This document shows positions 17,034 through 24,125 of a stretch of DNA of 31,488 bases, piece after piece (the stretch's first letter is position 1; each line of letters begins with the position of its first letter). The translations under genes were made by a program, and so were the position numbers. The notes below the pieces were generated by a model. It did no database searches. It was not told the DNA's origin and saw only the letters and a program-made list of their open reading frames with translations. Origin of the DNA: JARRKU01 sp050288425 (GTDB taxonomy: Bacteria > Desulfobacterota > Desulfobacteria > Desulfobacterales > Desulfosarcinaceae); the NCBI GenBank assembly GCA_050288425.1, contig JBNKDU010000043.1:1-31488 (forward strand). Direction: 5' to 3'.

Positions 17034-17130
17034 TGAAGGCAATCTGTGTATTTATATATATTATTCAGATAGTTATATTATTGCGGCGCCGTGGTTGAAC
17101 GGATGGGGGGTCCCGGGAGGCAGAGGAATC

Positions 17131-17165
17131 GTCCGGGATCCCGGACAATATCCCGGATCCTGGAT
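17131..17165. promoter_or_regulatory. Two tandem palindromes, probable activator binding sites
   Basis: GTCCGGGATCCCGGAC at 17131-17146 is a perfect 16-bp palindrome. ATCCCGGATCCTGGAT at 17150-17165 is an imperfect one, with two mismatched positions. Both share TCCnGGATCCnGGA. Their centres are 19 bp apart and lie roughly 130-150 bp upstream of the predicted sigma-54 start, the usual place for enhancer sites. No T-run follows, so a terminator is unlikely. Confidence 0.65.
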
Positions 17166-17187
17166 CGACGGGTGGATGGGGAAAGGG

Positions 17188-18615
17188 CTAGTTGACGTTG
17201 GTCAGCCCGTACTTGGCCAGCATTTCGTACATCCTCGAACGGGAGATGCCGGAGATCTTGCAGGCCCGGGGAATGTTGCGGCCGGTCCGGACCATCAACT
17301 CCTCGAGGTAGCCGCGCTCCATGGATTCGCGGTAGTCCTTGAAGCCCGGCAGCTCGCCGGATAGTTCCTGCGGTGGGGATGGGGCGGGCGCATCCGAATC
17401 CATGCGATGGCATACGAGCTGCAGGCGGATATGCAGGGGCAGGTGTTTGGCGTAGAGCACAGCGTCGTTGCCCGCGGCCGCCAGCATGCCGTCGATGGTG
17501 TTGATCAGCTCGCGCACATTGCCTGGCCAATCGTAGGCGATGAGCATTTCCATGAGATCGATGGCAAAGCCTTTGGGTCCCAGGCCGTAGGAATCGCAAA
17601 GCCGCGAGGTATGATAGCGCACCAGTTCCTCGATGTCCTGTCTCCGCTGCCGCAGGGGCGGCAGGTCGATGGTCAGGGTGCGCAGGCGAAACAGGAGATC
17701 CTTGCGGAACCGGCCGGCGGTCACCATCTCGTCGAGGTCGCGGTTGGTGGCCGCGACGAGGCGGAAGTTGCTCTCCTTCTCGGATTGGCTGCCCACGGGC
17801 CGGTAGCGCCGTTCCTGAAGCACGCGCAGGAAGGCCCGCTGGGTTTCCAGGGGCAGTTCGCCCACTTCGTCGAGAAACAGGGTACCGCCGTCGGACTGGG
17901 CGATCAGGCCGTCGTGGTCGCGGTCCGCACCGGTGAAGGCACCGCGGGCGTGTCCGAAGAGCACGCTCTCCACCAGGGTTTCCGGCAGGGCGGCGCAGTC
18001 CACCACCACGAAATTCTTATCGGCCCGGGGGTTGCTGCTGCGGATGGAGGTCCGGGTGGTACGCGAACGGGGGCTGTTGGAGTGGATGGCCCGGGCGAAC
18101 AGCTCCTTGCCCGTTCCGGTCTCCCCATTGATCAGCACATTGACATCGCTTACGGCGGCCTGGCCCAGCAGTTGGAAGCAATGCTTCATTTCGGAACTGT
18201 TGCCGATGATCTTCTCGCGTCGGACGGCGACGGCCGGCGTCTTGCTGCGCCGGTCCTCCCGGTACTGGATGGCCTGGTCGATGGAGGCGGCGACATCCCG
18301 GGAATTGACGCTTGTGGACAGGTAATCCCAGGCACCGTTGCGCAGGGCGAATTCGGCGGTCTTGGGATCCGCGGTGGGGGCCAGGATCACTACTTCGGGG
18401 CAGTCGGGCAATTGCTTCAGCCGGGGCAGCAACGCCAGGCCGTCTCCATCCTGGACATGCAGGCCCAGGACCACCACATCCACCTTGTGCTTGGTGGCCA
18501 AAGACCAGCCCGTGGTGATTTCGGCGCTCTCCAGGACGGCATGTCCCACCGAAGCCAGATCCTTTTTCAGGGATACGACCACCTCATCGGTGGCAATGAT
18601 TAACGCCTTGCCCAT
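17188..18615 (-). CDS. Sigma-54-dependent activator with a degenerate receiver domain
   Basis: A 475-residue NtrC-type transcription activator. Residues 1-118 are a receiver fold that lacks the working residues. The phospho-acceptor position is Gly51 (VVVLGLHVQDGDGL, where LDLHMP is usual), the acidic pair is reduced to T9-D10, and the conserved Lys of YLxKP is Thr101 (WDYLSTSV). The AAA+ domain is complete: GETGTGKE (164-171), GAFTGA (225-230) for sigma-54 contact, GGTLFLDE (243-250) and WPGNVREL (363-370). An Arg/Ser-rich insert (~181-199) is unusual. A Fis-type helix-turn-helix closes the protein (RACKISGISRSRMYEML). It stands upstream of the -24/-12 promoter and paired palindromes of the DUF11 operon and is very probably its activator. 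Control by phosphorylation looks excluded. Confidence 0.92.
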   Translation of the reverse strand: MGKALIIATDEVVVSLKKDLASVGHAVLESAEITTGWSLATKHKVDVVVLGLHVQDGDGLALLPRLKQLPDCPEVVILAPTADPKTAEFALRNGAWDYLSTSVNSRDVAASIDQAIQYREDRRSKTPAVAVRREKIIGNSSEMKHCFQLLGQAAVSDVNVLINGETGTGKELFARAIHSNSPRSRTTRTSIRSSNPRADKNFVVVDCAALPETLVESVLFGHARGAFTGADRDHDGLIAQSDGGTLFLDEVGELPLETQRAFLRVLQERRYRPVGSQSEKESNFRLVAATNRDLDEMVTAGRFRKDLLFRLRTLTIDLPPLRQRRQDIEELVRYHTSRLCDSYGLGPKGFAIDLMEMLIAYDWPGNVRELINTIDGMLAAAGNDAVLYAKHLPLHIRLQLVCHRMDSDAPAPSPPQELSGELPGFKDYRESMERGYLEELMVRTGRNIPRACKISGISRSRMYEMLAKYGLTNVN

Positions 18616-18686
18616 TGCGCCTCGCCAGCACCGGATCCATCGAGATTTCCCATGAGAATATAGAGTTCCAAAGCCCGATTGGCGGG

Positions 18687-18716
18687 ATAGTACCTATGAA
18701 AAGGCTTGTGTGTCAA
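18687..18716 (-). promoter_or_regulatory. Sigma-70-type promoter of the activator gene
   Basis: On the minus strand a perfect -35 box TTGACA (18711-18716) is followed after 18 bases by TACTAT (18687-18692), which matches the -10 consensus at four of six positions. The predicted start near 18680 leaves a ~65-base leader before the activator ATG at 18615. Confidence 0.5.
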
Positions 18717-18810
18717 GCCATTAGGCGGCCCAAGATATAGTGCGATCGTCCTTCGACGTCGGTCTCGATTGCGCGCATTCCCCTTAAGTTTTTTTTCCCC
18801 GTTCCGATAT

Positions 18811-18866
18811 GCCTCTCGGAAGCGTGCTTCCGGTGAACATGAGTTAAATTTGACTTTCCGAGAGGC
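18811..18866 (+). promoter_or_regulatory. Leader with two competing hairpins over the protease ribosome site
   Basis: GCCTCTCGGAA (18811-18821) is the exact complement of TTCCGAGAGGC (18856-18866), which contains the GAGAGG ribosome site six bases before the ATG at 18872. The same upstream bases can instead close a local hairpin, CGGAAGC/GCTTCCG (18817-18832). The two pairings exclude each other, as in a translational switch. A two-codon ORF (ATG AGT TAA, 18839-18847) lies in the loop. Function is inferred. Confidence 0.5.
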
Positions 18867-18871
18867 TTTCG

Positions 18872-21007
18872 ATGCGTCTTCGAAATTTACTTTTGATTCC
18901 GGCTTTGATCTTCTTCTCCGGACTGTGGATCCAGTCGGCAATGGCGGCCGCCGCCAACCAATCCTATGCCCGGAGTGAACTGCTCGTTAAATTCAAACCG
19001 GCCGGCGGCCGGGTCGCCCGCCTGATGCTCCAGGAAAGCGTCGGCGCGAGGGAATCCCGCGCCGTGGGGCGCAGTGGGATCGAGCGCGTCGTTCTCGGCC
19101 CGGACACTTCCGTGGAGCAGGCCCTGGCGATTTACGCCGGCGATCCGGATGTGGAATTCGCCGAACCCAACTACCTGATCCAACCCCAGGCCATGCCGGA
19201 TGACGCCTATTTCACGAGGCAGTGGGGCCTGGACAACACCGGCCAGACGGTCGCCGGCTATATGGGTACGCCGGGCATAGACATGGGGATGGATCGAGCC
19301 TGGGACATCACCCAGGGCGACCCCGGTGTGATCGTGGCGGTGGTGGACACCGGATGCGACCTGACCCATCCCGATCTGGCGGCCAATATCTGGACCAACC
19401 CCGGCGAGATCCCCGGCAACGGGGTGGACGACGATCACAACGGCTATATCGACGATGTGCATGGCTGGGATTTCGTGAACAACGATCCTTCTCCCCAGGA
19501 CGCCGTGGGTCACGGCACCCATGTGGCCGGCATCATCGCCGCCGCGGGCAATAACGGCATCGGGGTGGCCGGGGTGGCCTGGCGGGCCGGCATCATGCCC
19601 CTGCGATTCATCGACGCCTTCGAGATCGGCACCACCGCCGACGCCATCGAGGCCATCCAGTACGCCCTCCGCCAGGGGGCCCGGATCATCAATTGCAGCT
19701 GGGGCACCAGCCAACGCAGCCGGGCCCTGGAGGACGTCATGGACAACGCCGACGCGCTTTTCGTCACCGCCGCCGGGAACACCTCCATCGACATCGATAG
19801 GGATCGTTTTTATCCGGCCGGATACAACGCGGCCAACATTCTGTCGGTGGCGGCCGGCGACCAGATGGGGGCGCTCGCCTGGTTTTCCAATTACGGGACA
19901 GCCAACGTGGATGTGGTGGCGCCGGGAATCCGCATTTACAGCCTGGACAACGGGCGGACGACGTTCTGGTCGGAAGATTTCGACCAAGGCGACCTGAGCC
20001 ATTGGCAGACCGGTGGCAGGGGAAACCGCTGGGCGGCGGCCCAACCATCCTCCGGCGGGAATTCCCTGGCATTGGCCAGCAACCCCGACGGCGACGATGC
20101 CGCCGATGTCGATGCCTGGGCCTGCCTGCCGCCCCTGGATCTGAGCGCCGCATCGGCGTCCATGCTCCGTTTCAATCTCACGGGCAACGCCCCCGACAAT
20201 GCCGCCACGCTGCACCTGGAAGTCTCCCTTGACGGCAATCGTTGGTACGACCGCCCGCTGAAGGTGGGCACCGCCATCCACAGCGCCGGCATCTCGGGCA
20301 GCCTGCCCTATTGGATCTCGGCCCAGGCCGATCTGGGACCATGGGACGGCCGTCCCCAGGTCTACCTGCGCTTTCGCTTCCACAGCGACGGTGCCGCCGT
20401 CGGCGCCGGATACTATGTGGACAACCTGGTGCTTTCGGCCGGCGCGGCCATGGACACGTACCAATACATGCAGGGGACCTCCATGGCCGCCGGCTTCGTA
20501 TCCGGGATCGCCGCGTTGATCCTGTCCCGGGAACCGGACCGGACGCCCCTGGAGGTGAAATCCATCATCACCGAAAGCGTCGACCTGGACGGCGGCCTCT
20601 TTGAAGATACCCGGTTCGGCGGGCGCGTCAATGCCTACAACGCCCTGACCCTGCTCCGGAACCTCTCCCTGACGGCCGACAAAACCGATGCGGGAAGCGT
20701 CCATCTGAGCTGGCGGTCCAAGGAAGAACTCTCCTCCGACGTGGTCATCGAGCGCCGGGCGGATGGCGATACCGAATTTTCCGCGATCGCCCGCGTGGAT
20801 GCCGGCGCGTCCGACTATACGGACACGGAACCGTCGGACGGATCGATGTACTGCTATCGCATCCAGGCGCAGACCCGGGACGGCCGCAGCGGCTATTCCA
20901 ACCAGTCCATGGCCCTGGAGCTGGGGCCGAACGCGCCCGCCGGCACGGGCGGGGGTGGCGGGGGCGGAGGCGGCTGCTTCATCGACCTGCTGGCCGGGGG
21001 TCGCTGA
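18872..21007 (+). CDS. Secreted subtilisin-like (S8) protease with inserted jelly-roll domain and CFI tail
   Basis: A 711-residue exported serine protease. The signal peptide ends near AMA-25. Residues ~33-106 form a propeptide (SELLVKFKP, then YAGDPDVEFAEPNYLIQP). The catalytic triad is D159 (VVDTGCDLTHPDL), H214 (VGHGTHVAG) and S537 (GTSMAAGFVSG), with the oxyanion Asn in AAGN (303). Residues ~361-528 (FWSEDFDQGDLSHW, then YYVDNLVLSAG) are a MAM/jelly-roll-like domain placed between the last core strand and the Ser motif. An FN3 domain follows (~597-685). The chain ends in nine Gly, then CFIDLLAGGR with Cys702. The gene diverges from the sigma-54 activator. It may process the operon's exported proteins (inference). 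Confidence 0.92.
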   Translation: MRLRNLLLIPALIFFSGLWIQSAMAAAANQSYARSELLVKFKPAGGRVARLMLQESVGARESRAVGRSGIERVVLGPDTSVEQALAIYAGDPDVEFAEPNYLIQPQAMPDDAYFTRQWGLDNTGQTVAGYMGTPGIDMGMDRAWDITQGDPGVIVAVVDTGCDLTHPDLAANIWTNPGEIPGNGVDDDHNGYIDDVHGWDFVNNDPSPQDAVGHGTHVAGIIAAAGNNGIGVAGVAWRAGIMPLRFIDAFEIGTTADAIEAIQYALRQGARIINCSWGTSQRSRALEDVMDNADALFVTAAGNTSIDIDRDRFYPAGYNAANILSVAAGDQMGALAWFSNYGTANVDVVAPGIRIYSLDNGRTTFWSEDFDQGDLSHWQTGGRGNRWAAAQPSSGGNSLALASNPDGDDAADVDAWACLPPLDLSAASASMLRFNLTGNAPDNAATLHLEVSLDGNRWYDRPLKVGTAIHSAGISGSLPYWISAQADLGPWDGRPQVYLRFRFHSDGAAVGAGYYVDNLVLSAGAAMDTYQYMQGTSMAAGFVSGIAALILSREPDRTPLEVKSIITESVDLDGGLFEDTRFGGRVNAYNALTLLRNLSLTADKTDAGSVHLSWRSKEELSSDVVIERRADGDTEFSAIARVDAGASDYTDTEPSDGSMYCYRIQAQTRDGRSGYSNQSMALELGPNAPAGTGGGGGGGGGCFIDLLAGGR

Positions 21008-21064
21008 CGAGACCGGAACGACGGCGAATCTTCCATCCATCTCTGCCCAATTCCCGGCACCCTT

Positions 21065-22687
21065 TCAACCACCGTACAACCGGGCGATCTCGTCCACCTC
21101 GAAACGGGGCCACGCCACCGGCCGGCCCTGAATCCGGGCTTCCACCCCCCTGCCGTTTTCCAGGACCTCGCCGATTTCCACCGCCGGGATCGTCCCGGCC
21201 TGGAGCGCCGCCAGCAACGGTGTCCGGCCTTCGGGCCGGCAGCAGATCAACAGGGCCCCGGATCCGATCAATCCCAACGGGTCGAGGTCCAGGGCCTCGC
21301 AGAACTTCCGGGTCAGATCGAGGCAGGGGATGGAATCCATGGAGACCCGCAGGCGATGGCCCCCGGCGATGCTCAACTCTTCCAGGGCCGTGGCCAGACC
21401 GCCTTCGGTGACATCGTGCATGGCCACGGCCCACCCGCCCCGGGCGGCCAGGACGGCCTCCGGCCGGACGCTGATCTGCTCCAGCATTGCCTCGCCGGCC
21501 GCCAGCTCTCCGGCGGACAGGCCGCGTTCGCGAAGGCGGTCGCCGAATTCACGGGCCAGAATGGCGGTGCCTTCCACGGCGATTCCCTTGGTCAGGATCA
21601 CGCGGTCGCCGGTGCGCAGCCGGCGCTTGTCGATCAATCCGTCGCGGCTCACCGTCCCGGCCAGCATGGCCGCCACCACGGGCTGCCGCACGGCGGGGGT
21701 GATCTCGGTATGGCCGCCGCAGAGGGTGATCTCCAATTGCCGGCAGACATCGAATAGCTCGTCCATCAATGCGGATACCTGGGAGGGGGTGGTACCGACG
21801 GGCAGCAGCAGGGTGGCCAGCATCCAGCGGGGAATCGCGCCGGAGGTGACGATGTCGTTGGCGTTGACCACTACGGCGTAGCGGCCGATGGCGTCGGTGG
21901 CGAAGGTAATGGGATCCGATTTGAGCACCAGCACCTCCTCGCCGGACATCCGGACGGCGGCCGCGTCTTCGCCCACCCCCGGCGGCATCAGCAGTGCGGG
22001 ATCTTCCCGCGGCCGGCCCTCCAGGATGGTTTCCAGCAGCTTGTTGGACAGCTTGCCCGCCGGCAGGGGCCGGCCGTTGCCGACGATGGTCAGCACATCG
22101 GCCAGCCGGCGGATCCGGAAATCGCAGGGTGTTGCCGCGAGGACGGGGCGTCCATCCGGATCGAGCAGGGCCGTCAGGGCGCCGGCGGCCCGGCCGGCCT
22201 GGGTGTCGAAAATATAGTCCCCCACCACCAGGATCTCCTCCACGGGCAGCCCGAACCGCTCGGCCGCCCGGACGACGCCGTCTCCGCTGGGCTTGGGCGG
22301 CAGGGGATCGTCGCGGGTGATGATGAGATCGAAATCTCCCGGCCGGAGGGTTTCGAAATTACGGAAGGCGCGCATCACCGAAGCCCGGGAGTTGCGTGTC
22401 AGGATGCCCAGGGGGATGCCCAGGGCCTTGAGCGCGGAAATCGACTCCGTCGCGCCGGCGTTGATCCGGGAGGCCCGGGCGCCCTCCACTTCGAAGGCCT
22501 CCAGCCGGGCCTTGACGGTCCGTTGCCGTTCCGGGTCGGCGATGGACTGGATATACTCCAGCACGGCCACCCCGTCCGGGCAGCCCAGGGCCTCCCGGAT
22601 GGCCGCAAAATCCAGGGCCCCGGGCCGGGACAAGGTGCCGTCGAAGTCGAAGAGTACGGCCCCCACACGGTATCCGCGTCGATTCAT
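21065..22687 (-). CDS. HAD-family phosphatase fused to AIR-synthase/HypE-like (PurM) domain
   Basis: A 540-residue cytoplasmic two-domain protein. I chose the ATG at 22687 (GGGAGGGAG just upstream), which places the HAD nucleophile motif VLFDFDGTL at 11-19; an upstream in-frame start adds unlikely sequence. HAD region 1-~200: ILTRNS (95-100), KPSGDG (132-137) and VVGDYIFDTQAG (154-165). From ~235 to 540 is a PurM/HypE-like ATP-binding fold: PGVGEDAAAV (236-245), VVVNANDIVTSGAIPRW (272-288), TLCGGHTEIT (321-330), HDVTEGGLATALEE (424-437). It lacks the C-terminal Cys that HypE needs for cyanide chemistry, so it is not hydrogenase HypE itself. Likely a small-molecule phosphate enzyme pairing a phosphatase and an ATP-dependent synthase; the pathway is unknown. 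Confidence 0.85.
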   Translation of the reverse strand: MNRRGYRVGAVLFDFDGTLSRPGALDFAAIREALGCPDGVAVLEYIQSIADPERQRTVKARLEAFEVEGARASRINAGATESISALKALGIPLGILTRNSRASVMRAFRNFETLRPGDFDLIITRDDPLPPKPSGDGVVRAAERFGLPVEEILVVGDYIFDTQAGRAAGALTALLDPDGRPVLAATPCDFRIRRLADVLTIVGNGRPLPAGKLSNKLLETILEGRPREDPALLMPPGVGEDAAAVRMSGEEVLVLKSDPITFATDAIGRYAVVVNANDIVTSGAIPRWMLATLLLPVGTTPSQVSALMDELFDVCRQLEITLCGGHTEITPAVRQPVVAAMLAGTVSRDGLIDKRRLRTGDRVILTKGIAVEGTAILAREFGDRLRERGLSAGELAAGEAMLEQISVRPEAVLAARGGWAVAMHDVTEGGLATALEELSIAGGHRLRVSMDSIPCLDLTRKFCEALDLDPLGLIGSGALLICCRPEGRTPLLAALQAGTIPAVEIGEVLENGRGVEARIQGRPVAWPRFEVDEIARLYGG

Positions 22688-22731
22688 CTTTTCTCCCTCC
22701 CTGGGAATTACTAGGTGTGTAAATCTCCCCC

Positions 22732-22760
22732 ATTGTAAACACACGAATCCATTGACACAA
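22732..22760 (-). promoter_or_regulatory. Possible sigma-70 promoter of the HAD/PurM gene
   Basis: On the minus strand TTGTGT (22755-22760) is 17 bases from TACAAT (22732-22737), which is one base off the -10 consensus. The -35 box is weak (TTG conserved). The start would be ~38 bases before the ATG. Confidence 0.35.
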
Positions 22761-22831
22761 TCGAAACCTCCGTCATGGAAGGATGCCGATCCGGCAAGGC
22801 GGACGATGAGGCTCTATTCCTGGTATGAAAA

Positions 22832-23490
22832 ATGGTCTTCGTAGGGCGGGCCTCCGCGCCCGCCGGTTTGGAATACGTACCCGGGCACAGCCTCGGCCGG
22901 CGCAGAGGCCGGCCCTACGTTTCCAGAGCATGTCAAGCGCAAATGGGATGGTCTTCGTAGGGCGGGCCTCCGTGCCCGCCGGTTTGGAACACGTACCCGG
23001 GGCACAGCCGAGGCCGGCGCAGAGGCCGGTCCCACGTTTCGGGAGCATGTAAAGCGCAAATGGGATGGTCATCGTAGGGCGGGCCTCCGCGCCCGCCGGT
23101 CTGGAACACGTACCCGGGGCACAGCCGAGGCCGGCGCAGAGGCCGGCCCCACGTTTCGGGAGCATGTAAAGCGCAAATGAGATGGTCTTCGCAGGGCGGG
23201 CCTCCGCGCCCGCCGGTTTGGAACACGCACCCGGGGCACAGCCGAGGCCGGTGCAGAAGCAGGTCCCACGTTTCGGGAGCATGTAAAGCGCAAATGAGAT
23301 GGTCTTCGTAGGGCGGGCCTCCGTGCCCGCCGGTTTGGAACACGTACCCGGGCACAGCCTCGGCCGGCGCAGAGGCCGGCCCTACGTTTCGGAAGCATGT
23401 CAAACGACAAAGCGATGGTCTTCGCTGGGCGAATCTCCTACCCGCCGCATGGTGATGCCGTACAAGTCGGCACGGAGGCTCGCCCCGCCT
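22832..23490. repeat. Tandem array of five ~117-bp hairpin repeats plus a divergent sixth
   Basis: Unit starts (ATGGTCTTCG or close) are at 22832, 22949, 23065, 23182, 23299 and 23415, spaced 116-117 bp. Each unit opens CGTAGGGCGGGCCTCCG and closes GAGGCCGGCCCTACG or a variant, so the ends of a unit pair over ~15 bases with one mismatch. Between them is a conserved segment with GTTTGGAACACGTACCCGG. The last copy is degenerate but keeps an inverted pair (GGGCGA.../...TCGCCC). ORFs on both strands here are by-products of the repeats. The array fills the space between the HAD/PurM gene and the stress-protein gene. Confidence 0.88.
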
Positions 23491-23637
23491 TTAAAACATA
23501 TTCACCGAGTGCCGGGGCCGGAGAAAAGGGTGGACAGGTCTAACGGTCCGGACTTAAAATGAATTATATTCGGCACACCATGTATCCACAACCGGCAGCG
23601 GTTACAACCATATGGAAGACAATTCAAAGGAGGCCCT

Positions 23638-24108
23638 ATGGCTCAAAAAATCCTGATCGCCCTGGACGACTCGGACAACGCGCAGCGGGCGGTGGAGTTG
23701 GTGGCCCGCAGCTTTTCAGCGGACAATACCGTCGTCCTATACAACGTGATGCTCGACACGGCCGCCCTGTGCAACATGGACAGCCCCGAACTGATCCCCC
23801 TGTTCAAATCCCAGCAGACCAGCTTCTGCGCCCTGGAGGACAAAAAACGCGAGCTCGTGGAAGCGGCCATGCACCGGGCCAGGGAGACTTTGCTCACCGC
23901 CGGTTTCGATGCCGACCGGATCGAAGCCAAGATCGAGAACAAAAACCATGGCGTCGCCAGGGACATCCTGACGGAAGCGAAAAAGGGTTATGACATCATC
24001 GTGCTGGGCCGGCGCGGAATTTCCGGCCTCAAGGAGTTCTTCCTGGGCAGCACGTCGCAAAAAGTTTTCCACGGGGCCAAGGATATCTCCGTCCTGATCG
24101 CCAATTAA
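23638..24108 (+). CDS. Universal stress protein (UspA family)
   Basis: A 156-residue cytoplasmic Usp-fold protein. It opens with KILIALDDSDNAQRAVEL and closes with the ATP-binding signature IVLGRRGISGLKEFFLGSTSQKV (G-x2-G-x9-G-S/T), so it is probably an ATP-binding member. AAGGAGG lies four bases before the ATG. Length is normal for the family. The GDPD gene starts 17 bp after its stop on the same strand, so the two are probably co-transcribed. Physiological trigger unknown. Confidence 0.93.
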   Translation: MAQKILIALDDSDNAQRAVELVARSFSADNTVVLYNVMLDTAALCNMDSPELIPLFKSQQTSFCALEDKKRELVEAAMHRARETLLTAGFDADRIEAKIENKNHGVARDILTEAKKGYDIIVLGRRGISGLKEFFLGSTSQKVFHGAKDISVLIAN

Positions 24109-24125
24109 GAACGGAAGGAACGGTC

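Noticed and set aside
17131..17146. Palindrome as terminator of the activator gene
   Set aside because: No T-run follows on the minus strand, and a second palindrome of the same consensus lies next to it, which favours a binding site.
18765..18785. Second sigma-54 promoter before the subtilase
   Set aside because: A GG-N10-GC spacing exists, but the rest of the -24 and -12 boxes does not match.
18887..21040. Minus-strand ORF of 717 codons
   Set aside because: Antisense to the subtilase, whose triad and signal peptide are clear.
21065..22687. Hydrogenase maturation protein HypE
   Set aside because: The C-terminal Cys is missing, a HAD domain is fused on, and no other hydrogenase maturation genes are in the window.
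22773..23410. Several Cys/Arg/Ala-rich ORFs, one with apparent protein repeats
   Set aside because: They are translations of the 117-bp DNA repeat in several frames. Their periodicity is that of the DNA and they have no ribosome sites.
22832..23490. CRISPR array
   Set aside because: The unit is ~117 bp and conserved along its whole length, so there are no unique spacers, and no cas gene is nearby.
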